DNA of 64,000 bases. It comes from Microbacterium sp. EYE_78 (GTDB taxonomy: Bacteria; Actinomycetota; Actinomycetes; Actinomycetales; Microbacteriaceae). Position numbers and translations under genes: made by a program. The notes below the pieces were generated by a model, which ran no database searches, was not told the origin of the DNA, and saw only the letters and a list, made by a program, of their open reading frames with translations. Shown here piece after piece: positions 33,587 through 42,947 of the stretch. Location: assembly GCF_023149035.1 (NCBI RefSeq), contig NZ_JAHXMY010000002.1, positions 1,240,001 to 1,304,000 on the forward strand. The letters run 5' to 3'. Within the stretch, counting starts at the first letter, position 1. Every line of letters starts with the position of its first letter.

Positions 33587-34636
33587 ATGACCACCCTCGC
33601 CTCGACTCCCGTCGCCGCCTCGACCGCGTCCTCCCGACGTCGGTCGGGTCGGCGACGGGTCGTCTGGCTGATCGTCCTCATCGCCGTCGTCGCCGTCGTC
33701 TGCGTCATGTCGGTGACCTTCGGCAATCGGACCGTGAGCCTCCCCGACATCGTCGCGGGACTCACCGGCGACATCGAGTCGAACAACGCCGCGGCCGTCG
33801 CCCGACGTGTCCCGCGGACGATCCTGGCCCTGCTGGTCGGCGCGGCCCTCGCGGTCTCCGGCGCCGTCATGCAGGGAGTCACGCGGAACCCCCTCGCCGA
33901 CCCCCAGATCCTCGGCATCAACGGCGGCGCCTCACTCGCCGTGGTGACCGGACTCGCCTTCTTCGGCGTCACGAGCGCCGTCGGGTACATCTGGCTCGCC
34001 ATGCTGGGGGCCGCCCTCGCCGCCCTGTTCGTCTACACGATCGGGTCGCTGGGACGCGGCGGCGCCAGCCCGCTCAAGCTCGCACTCGCGGGGGCGGCGA
34101 CCGCCGTGGCGGTCTCGTCGCTGATCAGCGCCATCCTCCTGCCCCGCATCGACGTCATGAGCGTCTTCCGGTTCTGGCAGATCGGAGGGGTCGGCGGTGC
34201 CACGGTCGACAACATCCTCCTGGTCATCCCCTTCATCGTCGTCGGCTTCGTCATCTGCCTCGCATCCTCCGGGGCGCTCAACGCGCTCGCACTCGGCGAC
34301 GAGCTCGCGACGGGACTGGGAGAGAAGGTGCGGACCGCTCGCCTGTTCTCCGCCCTCGGCGCCGTCATCCTCTGCGGAGCCGCGACCGCTGTCGCAGGTC
34401 CCATCGGATTCGTCGGCCTCATCGTGCCCCACATCTGCCGCCTCATCGTGGGACCCGACCACCGGTGGCTGCTGCCGGTGTCGGCGCTGGTCGGCGGCGG
34501 CCTCCTGACCATCGCCGATGTCGTCGGACGCGTGATCGCACGGCCGCAAGAGGTCGAGGTCGGTGTCGTCACCGCCCTGATCGGCGCACCCTTCTTCATC
34601 GCCATCGTCCGACGTCAGAGGATGCGGGCACTGTGA
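33587..34636 (+). CDS. Iron-siderophore ABC transporter permease (FecCD family), first subunit
   Basis: Membrane permease of 349 aa with about ten segments after a basic N-terminal tail of 30 residues. FecCD landmarks include RVPRTILALLVGAALAVSGA, MQGVTRNPLADPQILGINGG and FVGLIVPHICRLIVGPDHR (ATPase-coupling loop). It overlaps the next permease gene by 4 nt (GTGA). Confidence 0.95.
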   Translation: MTTLASTPVAASTASSRRRSGRRRVVWLIVLIAVVAVVCVMSVTFGNRTVSLPDIVAGLTGDIESNNAAAVARRVPRTILALLVGAALAVSGAVMQGVTRNPLADPQILGINGGASLAVVTGLAFFGVTSAVGYIWLAMLGAALAALFVYTIGSLGRGGASPLKLALAGAATAVAVSSLISAILLPRIDVMSVFRFWQIGGVGGATVDNILLVIPFIVVGFVICLASSGALNALALGDELATGLGEKVRTARLFSALGAVILCGAATAVAGPIGFVGLIVPHICRLIVGPDHRWLLPVSALVGGGLLTIADVVGRVIARPQEVEVGVVTALIGAPFFIAIVRRQRMRAL

Positions 34637-35682
34637 GCACCCTCACCGCCACCCCCGCCACGCTCTCCGCCGTCGCAGCCGGCCGGGCCCGCCGCGCGCG
34701 CCGACGCGTCCTCGTCACGGGCGCACTGCTCGTCGGCGTCCTCGTCGCCTACCTCGTCTCGCTGATGGTCGGCCAGACCTTCTACACACCGGCCGAGGTG
34801 TGGGCCGTCATGACGGGGCACACCGTGCCCGGGGCATCATTCACCGTCGGCGAGCTCCGACTCCCCCGCTCCACGGTCGCCCTGCTCACGGGACTCTGCT
34901 TCGGGATGGGCGGCGCCGTCTTCCAGACGATGCTGCGCAACCCGCTCGCAAGCCCCGACATCATCGGCATCAACGCCGGGGCGAGCGCAGCCGCCGTCGT
35001 CGGCATCGTCTTCCTGTCCCTCTCGGGGACGGCGGTCTCCCTGCTCGCGACCGTCGCCGCGGTGGCCACCGCGCTGATGATCTACCTGCTCGCGTTCAAG
35101 GACGGCGGTGCAGGGGCACGGTTCATCCTGATCGGGATCGGCGTCGCGGCGATCTTCAACAGCGTCGTCGCGTACGTCCTGTCGCGGGCGGCGGAGTGGG
35201 ATCTGCAGGCCGCGATGCGATGGATCACCGGCAACCTGAACGGCGCATCCTGGGACGACGTCGTGCCCCTGGCAGGCGCGATGATCGTCGTCGTGCCGGT
35301 GCTGCTGTGGCTGACCCGCGATCTCGAGCTCATGCGGCTGGGCGACGACACGGCGGCCGGGCTGGGCGTGCCGGTCGAGCGCCGACGCATCCTCCTCATC
35401 ATCGCCGCCGTGGCGCTGCTCGCGTTCGCCACCGCCGCCGTCGGCCCGATCTCGTTCGTCGCGTTCCTTTCTGGTCCCATCGCCGCGCGGATGCTCGGCC
35501 CCGTCGGATCGCCCATCCTCGTGGCAGGCCTGTTCGGCTCGTTCCTCGTCCTGCTCGCCGACCTCACCGGGCAGTACCTGCTGGGGATGCGTCTGCCGGT
35601 CGGCGTCGTCACCGGCGTCCTCGGCGCCCCCTACCTCATCTTCCTGCTCATCCGCAGCAGCCGCTCAGGAGGCTCCCTATGA
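34633..35682 (+). CDS. Iron-siderophore ABC transporter permease (FecCD family), second subunit
   Basis: Partner permease of 349 aa with about ten membrane segments. LRLPRSTVALLTGLCFGMGG, MLRNPLASPDIIGINAGASA and the coupling-loop segment around FLSGPIAARMLGP are diagnostic. GTG chosen because it overlaps the previous stop; the open frame further upstream is inside the first permease. Overlaps the ATPase gene by 4 nt. Confidence 0.95.
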   Translation: MSTLTATPATLSAVAAGRARRARRRVLVTGALLVGVLVAYLVSLMVGQTFYTPAEVWAVMTGHTVPGASFTVGELRLPRSTVALLTGLCFGMGGAVFQTMLRNPLASPDIIGINAGASAAAVVGIVFLSLSGTAVSLLATVAAVATALMIYLLAFKDGGAGARFILIGIGVAAIFNSVVAYVLSRAAEWDLQAAMRWITGNLNGASWDDVVPLAGAMIVVVPVLLWLTRDLELMRLGDDTAAGLGVPVERRRILLIIAAVALLAFATAAVGPISFVAFLSGPIAARMLGPVGSPILVAGLFGSFLVLLADLTGQYLLGMRLPVGVVTGVLGAPYLIFLLIRSSRSGGSL

Positions 35683-36488
35683 CCGCGGACCGCACGCTCC
35701 AGGCTTCGGGACTGCGGCTCGCCTACGGCGACCGCGTCATCGTCGACCACCTCGATCTCATCGTCCCGCCGGGGCGGATCACGGCCATCGTCGGCGCGAA
35801 CGCCTGCGGCAAGTCGACCATCCTGAAATCGATGGCGCGCCTGCTCGGCCCGCGCGAGGGCCAGGTGCTGCTCGACGGCAAGGACATCCACAAGCTCCCG
35901 ACCAAGCAGGTGGCCAGGAACCTCGGACTGCTGCCGCAGTCCCCCATCGCGCCGGAGGGCATCGTCGTCTCCGACCTGGTCGGACGCGGCCGCACCCCGC
36001 ACCACGGGCCGCTCTCGCGCTGGACCCGCGCCGACGACGAGGCCGTGGCCGCTGCACTCGACGCGACCGACACCGCATCGCTCGCCGACCGCGCCGTCGA
36101 CGAGCTCTCGGGCGGCCAGCGACAGCGCGTCTGGATCGCCATGGCGCTCGCGCAGCAGACGGACGTCCTGCTCCTCGACGAGCCCACGACGTTCCTCGAC
36201 GTCAGCCACCAGATCGACGTGCTGGACCTGTTGACAGATCTGAACCGGCGCAGCGGCACCACGATCGTCATGGTCCTCCACGACCTCAATCTCGCGGCGC
36301 GATACGCCGACCATCTCGTGGCGATGGCCGCGGGACGCCTCCACGCGGCCGGAGACCCGGGCGATGTGCTCACCGCCGAGACGGTGAAGGACGTCTTCGG
36401 GATGGACAGTCGCGTGATCCCCGACCCGCTCACCGGCCGCCCGATGGTCCTGCCCATCGGCCGCCACCACGTACCCGCCGGCATCTGA
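35679..36488 (+). CDS. Iron-siderophore ABC transporter ATP-binding protein
   Basis: ATPase of 269 aa. Walker A reads GANACGKST at 39-47 (the Ala-Cys variant typical of FepC-like proteins), the signature is ELSGGQRQRVWIAMALAQ, Walker [13 protein letters not shown], and the switch His is in VLHDLNLAARYAD. ATG overlaps the stop of the second permease (ATGA), and AGGAGG lies upstream. Confidence 0.96.
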   Translation: MTADRTLQASGLRLAYGDRVIVDHLDLIVPPGRITAIVGANACGKSTILKSMARLLGPREGQVLLDGKDIHKLPTKQVARNLGLLPQSPIAPEGIVVSDLVGRGRTPHHGPLSRWTRADDEAVAAALDATDTASLADRAVDELSGGQRQRVWIAMALAQQTDVLLLDEPTTFLDVSHQIDVLDLLTDLNRRSGTTIVMVLHDLNLAARYADHLVAMAAGRLHAAGDPGDVLTAETVKDVFGMDSRVIPDPLTGRPMVLPIGRHHVPAGI

Positions 36489-36513
36489 GCCGCAGACCCA
36501 ACCCGAGGGACGC

Positions 36514-37419
36514 ATGTCGCTGAACACCATGAACTTCTTCCGCGCGCCGGTCGCCGCCGTCACCGATCTGACGCCGAGCTTCCGCCGCTTCACCTTCCGC
36601 GACGACGCGCTCGGCGCGTACGGTGACCCCGGCTTCGATCAGCGCGTCAAGATCATGTTCCCGACGAAGACGGCGACGCTGGATGCGATGCCGACGGATG
36701 CCGACTGGTACGACCGCTGGCGGGCCATGCCCGACGAGGCGCGTCCCGTCATGCGCACGTACACGACGCGGGCGGTGCGCACGTCCGCGAACGAGGTCGA
36801 CATCGACATGGTCGCCCACGATGTGCTCGGACCGGCATCGGCCTGGATCGCCGACGCGCAGGTGGGAGACGAAGTCCTGATCCTCGCCCCCACCGTCGAG
36901 CACACCGGTGTCAGCTACGGCATCGATTTCGTCCCGCCCGCGCGCACGGACGCGATCCTCCTCGCCGGTGACGAGACCGCGGCCCCCGCGATCGCCCGCA
37001 TCCTCGAACAGCTTCCCGCCGATGCCCGGGGCGTCGTGGTCCTCGAGGTGCCGCACCCCGAGGACGTCACGTACCTCCCCCGGCACCCCGGGTTCGAACT
37101 GATCACGGCTGCCCGCGACAACGAGGGCGAGCGGCACGGTCACCTCATCGCCGCGGTCGAGGACGTCGCGCGACGACTCGCCCCGGCGGGGATCGGCGCC
37201 GAGGTCGAGGAGATCGACGTCGACACCGACATCCTGTGGGAGGTGCCGCGGACCGCCAAGGGCGGCGCGGCGCTGAAGCGCGCTCCGCTCTACGCGTGGC
37301 TCGCAGGTGAGGCATCCGCCATCAAGGCGCTGCGGCGCCATCTGGTCGGCGAGGTCGGCGTGGACCGTCGCGCGGTGGCGTTCATGGGCTACTGGCGCCT
37401 GGGCCGTTCGGAGAACTGA
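36514..37419 (+). CDS. Siderophore-interacting protein (FAD-dependent ferric-siderophore reductase family)
   Basis: Cytoplasmic flavoprotein of 301 aa predicted to reduce imported ferric siderophore and release Fe2+. The FAD motif RTYTTR is near 85-90. GDETAAPAIARIL starts the NAD(P)H domain, and the C-terminal LYAWLAGEASAIKALRRHL with GYWRLGRSE is diagnostic of the SIP family. 25 nt after the ATPase gene, so it is the last gene of the operon. Confidence 0.94.
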   Translation: MSLNTMNFFRAPVAAVTDLTPSFRRFTFRDDALGAYGDPGFDQRVKIMFPTKTATLDAMPTDADWYDRWRAMPDEARPVMRTYTTRAVRTSANEVDIDMVAHDVLGPASAWIADAQVGDEVLILAPTVEHTGVSYGIDFVPPARTDAILLAGDETAAPAIARILEQLPADARGVVVLEVPHPEDVTYLPRHPGFELITAARDNEGERHGHLIAAVEDVARRLAPAGIGAEVEEIDVDTDILWEVPRTAKGGAALKRAPLYAWLAGEASAIKALRRHLVGEVGVDRRAVAFMGYWRLGRSEN

Positions 37420-37425
37420 CCCCCG

Positions 37426-38586
37426 TCATCGTGCGGCGAGGCGCCCGATGCGCTCGATCGCCTCTCGCAGGAGGTCGGGGCCGCACCCGAAGTTCAACCG
37501 GACGTGCCCGACGCCCTGCGGCCCGAAGTACGGCCCGTGATGGAGCGCGACGCGCGCATCGCGACGGACGGTGACCGCCGGGTCGTCCCCCCACCCGTAC
37601 GCCGACACGTCGAGCCACGCGAGGAAGCCCGCATCGGGCACCCGGAACCGTGCCCGGGGAAGGTGGCTCGCCACGAGGTCGACGAGGAGGGCGCGGTTCT
37701 CGTCGAGACGCGCCAGCAGTCGGTCGAGCCAGTCGTCGGATGCCGGTGAGAACGCCGCATTGTGCGCCAAGGCACCGAACAGCCCGGTGCGCCACTCGAC
37801 CTCCCACGGCAACCCCCGCAGCACCTCGGCGTGCGCGTCGGAGCCCGCGACCATGACCGCGCACTTCAGGCCCGCGAGGTTGAACGTCTTCGAAGCGCTC
37901 GTCACGGCGAAACCCACCTCGGCGGCGTCGGGGGACGCCGTGAGGAAGGGGGTGAACGCGATGTCCGGTCGGGTCAGCGGGCCATGGATCTCGTCGCTGA
38001 TGACGACAGCCGCGTGGCGGGCTGCGATGCGGGCGAGTTCCGCGAGATCGGACGCGGAGTGGGCCGTCCCGGTGGGGTTGTGCGGGTTGCACAGCAGCAC
38101 GGCCCGCGCGCCGCTGCGCAGCGCCGCATCGATCCCGGGGAGGTCCAGACGCCAGCCAGACCCGGTGTCCTCGAGCGGGACCTCCTCGACGACGACCCCT
38201 GCCTCTCGCACCGTGTCGAAGAACGGCGGGTAGACCGGCGGGGTGACGACCACCCGGGCGCCCGGCGCCACGGCCGCACGCAGGAGTTCGACGACGCCCA
38301 TCATGACGTCGCCGGTCCATCGGACGCGTGCGGGGTCGATCTCCCAGCCCCAGCGACGCCCCGCGAAGCCGACGAAGGCGTCCGCGACGCCGGGGCGCGG
38401 CGGCGTGTAGCCGGTGTCGCCGATCTCGACCGCTGCGCGGAGGGCGTCGGTGATGGGCGGCGCCAGGGCGAAGTCCGTCTCCGCGACGAACATGGGGATG
38501 ACGTCCTCGGGATACGAGCGCCATTTGGTGCTCGACCGTCGGCGGAGGACGTGCAGCGGTAAAGCATCCAGCGGAGCGACGGTCAT
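37426..38586 (-). CDS. PLP-dependent aminotransferase, MalY/PatB type (probable C-S lyase)
   Basis: Fold-type I PLP enzyme of 386 aa. The PLP lysine lies in TSASKTFNLAGLK near 228; upstream NPHNPTG and SDEIHGPL bind the cofactor ring and phosphate. The FVAETDFALAPPI opening is typical of MalY/PatB cystathionine beta-lyases, which cleave C-S bonds. Aminotransferase activity cannot be excluded. It faces the siderophore operon and lies downstream of the suf operon on the same strand, 73 bp away. Confidence 0.9.
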   Translation of the reverse strand: MTVAPLDALPLHVLRRRSSTKWRSYPEDVIPMFVAETDFALAPPITDALRAAVEIGDTGYTPPRPGVADAFVGFAGRRWGWEIDPARVRWTGDVMMGVVELLRAAVAPGARVVVTPPVYPPFFDTVREAGVVVEEVPLEDTGSGWRLDLPGIDAALRSGARAVLLCNPHNPTGTAHSASDLAELARIAARHAAVVISDEIHGPLTRPDIAFTPFLTASPDAAEVGFAVTSASKTFNLAGLKCAVMVAGSDAHAEVLRGLPWEVEWRTGLFGALAHNAAFSPASDDWLDRLLARLDENRALLVDLVASHLPRARFRVPDAGFLAWLDVSAYGWGDDPAVTVRRDARVALHHGPYFGPQGVGHVRLNFGCGPDLLREAIERIGRLAAR

Positions 38587-38659
38587 CGTCCGAGCCTATG
38601 CAGGCGTCGGCGGAACCCTCTCCGCGTGACACTCCGTGACGGTGCGCGGTGCGCCGTGG

Positions 38660-38989
38660 TCAGATGGCGAAGCCGAGCGCCCGCATCATGTCGCGGCCGT
38701 CATCGGTGATCCGCTCGGGACCCCACGGCGGCATCCACACCCAGTTGATGCGGAACCGGTCGACCACGCCGTCCAGTGCCTGGCCGGTCTGCTCCTCGAG
38801 CACATCGGTCAGCGGGCAGCCGGCGGAGGTGAGCGTCATGTGGATGACGAGCGCGTCGTTCTCGTCGTCCCAGCCGAGGTCGTAGATGAGTCCCAGGTCG
38901 ACGACGTTGATCCCCAGTTCGGGGTCCATGACGTCCTTCAGGGCTTCGGTCACCTCGTCGTATTTCTCGGGTGCGAGCGTCTCGGGCAT
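38660..38989 (-). CDS. sufT: MIP18/SufT-family Fe-S assembly factor
   Basis: DUF59 protein of 109 aa that helps mature or deliver Fe-S clusters. DVMDPELGINVVDLGLIYDL and the reactive-Cys motif LTSAGCPLTD near 55-64 are the family signatures. Last gene of the suf operon, 9 nt after sufC. Confidence 0.92.
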   Translation of the reverse strand: MPETLAPEKYDEVTEALKDVMDPELGINVVDLGLIYDLGWDDENDALVIHMTLTSAGCPLTDVLEEQTGQALDGVVDRFRINWVWMPPWGPERITDDGRDMMRALGFAI

Positions 38990-38998
38990 GCGAAGATC

Positions 38999-39766
38999 CT
39001 AGGCCTGCTCGGCCGCGGGGGCCAGGAAGCGGTCGTAGCCCTCGTCCTCGAGGCGTGCGGCGAGCTCGGGTCCGCCCTCCTCGGCGACGCGGCCGTTCAC
39101 GAGGACGTGGACGAAGTCGGGCTGGATGTACCGGAGGATGCGCGTGTAGTGCGTGATCAGGAGCACGCCCATGTCGGTCTGCTCCTTCGCCCGGTTCACG
39201 CCCTCGGAGACGACCTTCAGTGCGTCGACATCCAGTCCGGAGTCGGTCTCGTCCAGCACCGCGATCCGAGGCTTCAAGAGCTCGAGCTGCAGGATCTCGT
39301 GGCGCTTCTTCTCGCCGCCCGAGAAGCCCTCGTTGACGTTGCGCGCGGCGAACTTCGGGTCCATGCGGAGATTCTGCATGGCGCCCTTGACGTCCTTCGT
39401 CCATGCGCGGATGGAGGGAGCCTCGCCGTCGATCGCGGTCTTCGCGGTGCGGAGGAAGTTCGTGACGGTGACGCCGGGGATCTCGACGGGGTACTGCATC
39501 GCGAGGAAGAGGCCGGCGCGCGCACGCTCGTCGACGGACATCGCGAGCACGTCCTCACCGTCCAGCGTGATGGTGCCCCCGGTGACGGTGTACTTGGGGT
39601 GTCCGGCGATCGTGTACGCGAGGGTGGACTTGCCCGAGCCGTTCGGGCCCATGATGGCGTGGGTCTCGCCGGTGCGCACGGTGAGCGTGACGCCGTTGAG
39701 GATCGGGGTCTCGCCGGCTTCGGTCTCGACCGTCACGTGGAGGTCGCGGATCTCGAGGACAGACAT
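38999..39766 (-). CDS. sufC: Fe-S cluster assembly ATPase SufC
   Basis: ATPase of the SufBCD scaffold, 255 aa. Walker A GPNGSGKST is at 40-48, the signature is GFSGGEKKRHEILQ, and Walker B is IAVLDETDSGLD. It drives the conformational change of SufB/SufD during cluster assembly. Lies between a Rieske-type ferredoxin gene and sufT in the operon. Confidence 0.97.
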   Translation of the reverse strand: MSVLEIRDLHVTVETEAGETPILNGVTLTVRTGETHAIMGPNGSGKSTLAYTIAGHPKYTVTGGTITLDGEDVLAMSVDERARAGLFLAMQYPVEIPGVTVTNFLRTAKTAIDGEAPSIRAWTKDVKGAMQNLRMDPKFAARNVNEGFSGGEKKRHEILQLELLKPRIAVLDETDSGLDVDALKVVSEGVNRAKEQTDMGVLLITHYTRILRYIQPDFVHVLVNGRVAEEGGPELAARLEDEGYDRFLAPAAEQA

Positions 39767-39782
39767 GTGTCAGCTACTTCCT

Positions 39783-40112
39783 TCAGTTCACTTCTTTGGT
39801 CACGGCGGGATCGATGAGGATGTCGTCCCCGTCGATCGTGACCTCGTAGACGGGCACCGGCTCGTAGGCCGGAAGATTGAGGGGGCGACCGGTGCGCAGC
39901 GAGAACGCCGAGCCGTGCGCCCAGCATTCGAGGGACTCGCCCTCGACGAAACCGTCGGCGAGCGAGATGTCGCCGTGCGTGCACGTGTCGCCGATCGCGT
40001 GCACCTCACCCTGGCCGTCCAGGACGACCGCGATGGCGACCCCGCCGACCTCGACGCGCACGGCGGTGTCCTGCGTCAGCTCGCTGAGTTGCAGCACCTT
40101 TTCTGCGCTCAT
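39783..40112 (-). CDS. Rieske-type [2Fe-2S] ferredoxin in the suf operon
   Basis: Small ferredoxin of 109 aa with the Rieske ligands Cys44-x-His46 (CTHG) and Cys63-x2-His66 (CWAHGSAF). Proteins of this kind are often called ferredoxin subunit of a non-heme iron oxygenase, but no oxygenase is nearby. The ATGA overlap with sufD and position before sufC tie it to Fe-S biogenesis, perhaps as electron donor or as a client. Confidence 0.92.
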   Translation of the reverse strand: MSAEKVLQLSELTQDTAVRVEVGGVAIAVVLDGQGEVHAIGDTCTHGDISLADGFVEGESLECWAHGSAFSLRTGRPLNLPAYEPVPVYEVTIDGDDILIDPAVTKEVN

Positions 40113-41308
40113 GCGGAGGCCTCCCCCGCCAGCTCGGCCTCGATGGCGGCCGTGAACTCCTCCTCCAGCGAGGGGATCCCCATCTTCTGGACGATCTCGA
40201 TGAGGAAGCCGAGGACGACGAGTCGCCGTGCCTCTTCCTCGTCGATGCCGCGCGCCTGCAGGTAGAAGAGCTGCTCGTCGTCGAAACGACCCGTCGCGCT
40301 CGCGTGACCCGCCCCCACGATGTCGCCGGTCTCGATCTCGAGGTTCGGGATCGAGTCGGCGCGCGCACCGTCGGTGAGCACGAGATTCCGGTTGGCTTCG
40401 TAGGAGTCGGTGCCGACGGCATCCGGTCCGATGAGGACGTCGCCGATCCAGACGCTGCGCGCGCTCTCGCCCTGCAGCGCGCCCTTGTAGAGGACGTCAC
40501 CCGTGGTGTGGGCGCCCTTGTGGTGCAGGTACACCTGCGACTCGAGGTGCTGCCCCGAGTCGGCGAACGAGAGGCCGTAGAGCTTGCCCTGCGCGCCGGC
40601 GCCTGCGAGCTCGACGGACGGGTTCACCCGGACGACCCCGCCACCGAGGGTGGCGACGATGTGGGTGAGGGATGCGTCGCGGTCGACGCGGGCCTGGTGC
40701 GAAGCGAGGTGCACGGCGTCGTCGTCCCAGCGCTGGACGGAGACCACGGTGAGCGATGCGCCGTCGCGGACGATGATCTCGACGTTCTGCGCCTGCTGGG
40801 CACTGCCCTCGTGCCGCAGGATGACGGTGCCGCGGGAATGCGGCTGCGCCTCGATGACGACGTGCGCGTGCGCCACGCCGCCCCGACCGGTGAGCGTCAC
40901 CGTCACGGGCTCGTCGAGCTCCGTGTCGGCCGGGATCGAGATGAGCGGCGCCTCGGGCTCCTGGGCCCACGCGATGGCGCTGACGACGTCCTCGGGGCGG
41001 AACACCTCGCCGCGGGGCGCTTCGTCCTTCTGCAGGCGGCGGTGCTCGACGGCATCCGGTCCGGTCACCTCGACGCCGATGACGTCGTGCGGTGCGGGTT
41101 CGTCGACCAGCAGCGCCTTCAGCCGGTCGAGGGGTGTGTGCTTCCAGTTGACCTCGCGACCGGTGGGTGCGCCGAAGTCGGCGGGGTCGTATGACCAGGG
41201 GCGCTCGGAGCGCGTCTGCACCGGCACGACGGCGGTCCCGGTCAGTTCGGCCGCAGGGTCGATGTGGCCCTTCGCAGCGGATGCGGGGGCCTGAGTCGCT
41301 GTCGTCAT
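40109..41308 (-). CDS. sufD: Fe-S cluster assembly protein SufD
   Basis: Scaffold protein of 399 aa that pairs with SufB and SufC. An N-terminal helical part precedes the right-handed beta helix (about 130-340) and ends with the family segment GAGHASATGRFDDEQLFYLQ. The ATG shares one base with the stop of sufB. A far longer open frame upstream is a shadow of sufB and ctaA. Confidence 0.96.
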   Translation of the reverse strand: MTTATQAPASAAKGHIDPAAELTGTAVVPVQTRSERPWSYDPADFGAPTGREVNWKHTPLDRLKALLVDEPAPHDVIGVEVTGPDAVEHRRLQKDEAPRGEVFRPEDVVSAIAWAQEPEAPLISIPADTELDEPVTVTLTGRGGVAHAHVVIEAQPHSRGTVILRHEGSAQQAQNVEIIVRDGASLTVVSVQRWDDDAVHLASHQARVDRDASLTHIVATLGGGVVRVNPSVELAGAGAQGKLYGLSFADSGQHLESQVYLHHKGAHTTGDVLYKGALQGESARSVWIGDVLIGPDAVGTDSYEANRNLVLTDGARADSIPNLEIETGDIVGAGHASATGRFDDEQLFYLQARGIDEEEARRLVVLGFLIEIVQKMGIPSLEEEFTAAIEAELAGEASA

Positions 41309-42726
41309 CAGCCGACGGATCCTTCCATGCCCATCTCGATGAGCTTGTTCAGCTCGAGGGCGTACTCCATGGGCAGTTCGCGCGCGATCGGCTCGATGAA
41401 GCCGCGCACGATCATCGCCATCGCCTCGTCCTCGGGCATGCCGCGGCTCATGAGGTAGAACAGCTGCTCCTCGCTGACCTTCGAGACCGTGGCCTCGTGG
41501 CCGAGCTGGACGTCGTCGACGCGGATGTCGATCGCCGGGTAGGTGTCCGACCGCGAAATGGTGTCGACCAGCAGGGCGTCGCAGCGCACGGTGTTGGCGG
41601 AGTGGTGCGCGTTCGCGTCCACCCGGACCTCGCCGCGGTATCCCGCCCGGCCGCCGCCGCGGGCGATCGACTTCGAGACGATCGAGGACTGCGTGTACGG
41701 CGCCATGTGGATCATCTTCGCGCCGGCGTCCTGGTGCTGGCCGGGACCTGCGAAGGCGACCGACAGGGTCTCGCCCTTCGCGTGCTCGCCCATCAGGTAG
41801 ATCGACGGGTACTTCATCGTGACCTTCGAGCCGATGTTGCCGTCGACCCACTCCATGGTCGCGCCCTCGTGGGCGACGGCGCGCTTGGTGACGAGGTTGT
41901 AGACGTTGTTCGACCAGTTCTGGATCGTCGTGTACCGCACGCGGGCGTTCTTCTTCACGATGATCTCGACGACCGCCGAGTGCAGCGAGTCGCTCTTGTA
42001 GATCGGGGCGGTGCAGCCCTCGATGTAGTGGACGTAGCTGTCCTCGTCGGCGATGATGAGCGTCCGCTCGAACTGACCCATGTTCTCGGTGTTGATGCGG
42101 AAGTAGGCCTGCAGCGGGATCTCGACGTGGACGCCCTTCGGGACGTAGACGAACGACCCGCCCGACCAGACGGCCGTGTTCAGCGCGGCGAACTTGTTGT
42201 CTCCGGCGGGGATGACGGTGCCGAAGTATTCCTCGAAGAACTCGGGGTGCTCGCGCAGGGCGGTGTCGGTGTCCATGAAGATGACGCCCTGCTCCTCCAG
42301 GTCCTCGCGGATCTGGTGATAGACGACCTCGGACTCGTACTGCGCGGCGACACCCGCGACCAGTCGCTGGCGCTCCGCCTCGGGGATGCCGAGCTTCTCG
42401 TAGGTGCTCCGAATCTCCTCCGGGAGGTCCTCCCACGTCTGCGCCTGCTTCTCGGTGGAGCGCACGAAGTATTTGATGTTGTCGAAGTCGATGTCCGACA
42501 GGTCGGCACCCCACGTGGGCATCGGCTTGCGGCCGAAGAGCTGGTAGCCCTTGAGGCGGGTTTTCAGCATCCATTCGGGCTCGCTCTTCAGGGACGAGAT
42601 GCCGCGGACGACGTCCTCGTTGATCCCGCGCTGGGCGACGGCGCCGGCGGCATCCGTGTCGTGCCAGCCGAACTCGTACACCCCCAGGCCTTCGAGTTCG
42701 GGACGGTCGATGAGCACATCCGACAT
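41308..42726 (-). CDS. sufB: Fe-S cluster assembly protein SufB
   Basis: Core scaffold of the SUF system, 472 aa, which builds Fe-S clusters with SufC and SufD. Landmarks are [39 protein letters not shown] (with the conserved Cys) and the C-terminal [30 protein letters not shown] is 3 nt before the ATG. First gene of sufB-sufD-ferredoxin-sufC-sufT. The usual sufR regulator and the sulfur-donor genes sufS/sufU are absent here. Confidence 0.97.
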   Translation of the reverse strand: MSDVLIDRPELEGLGVYEFGWHDTDAAGAVAQRGINEDVVRGISSLKSEPEWMLKTRLKGYQLFGRKPMPTWGADLSDIDFDNIKYFVRSTEKQAQTWEDLPEEIRSTYEKLGIPEAERQRLVAGVAAQYESEVVYHQIREDLEEQGVIFMDTDTALREHPEFFEEYFGTVIPAGDNKFAALNTAVWSGGSFVYVPKGVHVEIPLQAYFRINTENMGQFERTLIIADEDSYVHYIEGCTAPIYKSDSLHSAVVEIIVKKNARVRYTTIQNWSNNVYNLVTKRAVAHEGATMEWVDGNIGSKVTMKYPSIYLMGEHAKGETLSVAFAGPGQHQDAGAKMIHMAPYTQSSIVSKSIARGGGRAGYRGEVRVDANAHHSANTVRCDALLVDTISRSDTYPAIDIRVDDVQLGHEATVSKVSEEQLFYLMSRGMPEDEAMAMIVRGFIEPIARELPMEYALELNKLIEMGMEGSVG

Positions 42727-42947
42727 GACTTTTCCTCCCTACGGGCGGCAACGGTGTCATCCGTTCCGGCATTCCCGTCCCCGAGAGGAGTGCACGAGGG
42801 GGATGCCGCTGCTGGCCGCTCTGATGACGCGATACCGCGCCTAGAATCGTTGTGCGAGACGCGATGGAGATCGCACTCGCCGACTGCTCCATTCTACAGG
42901 CACGGCCATCCCCCGCGGCGTGCCGGACCCGCGCCGGGAGGCGACCC

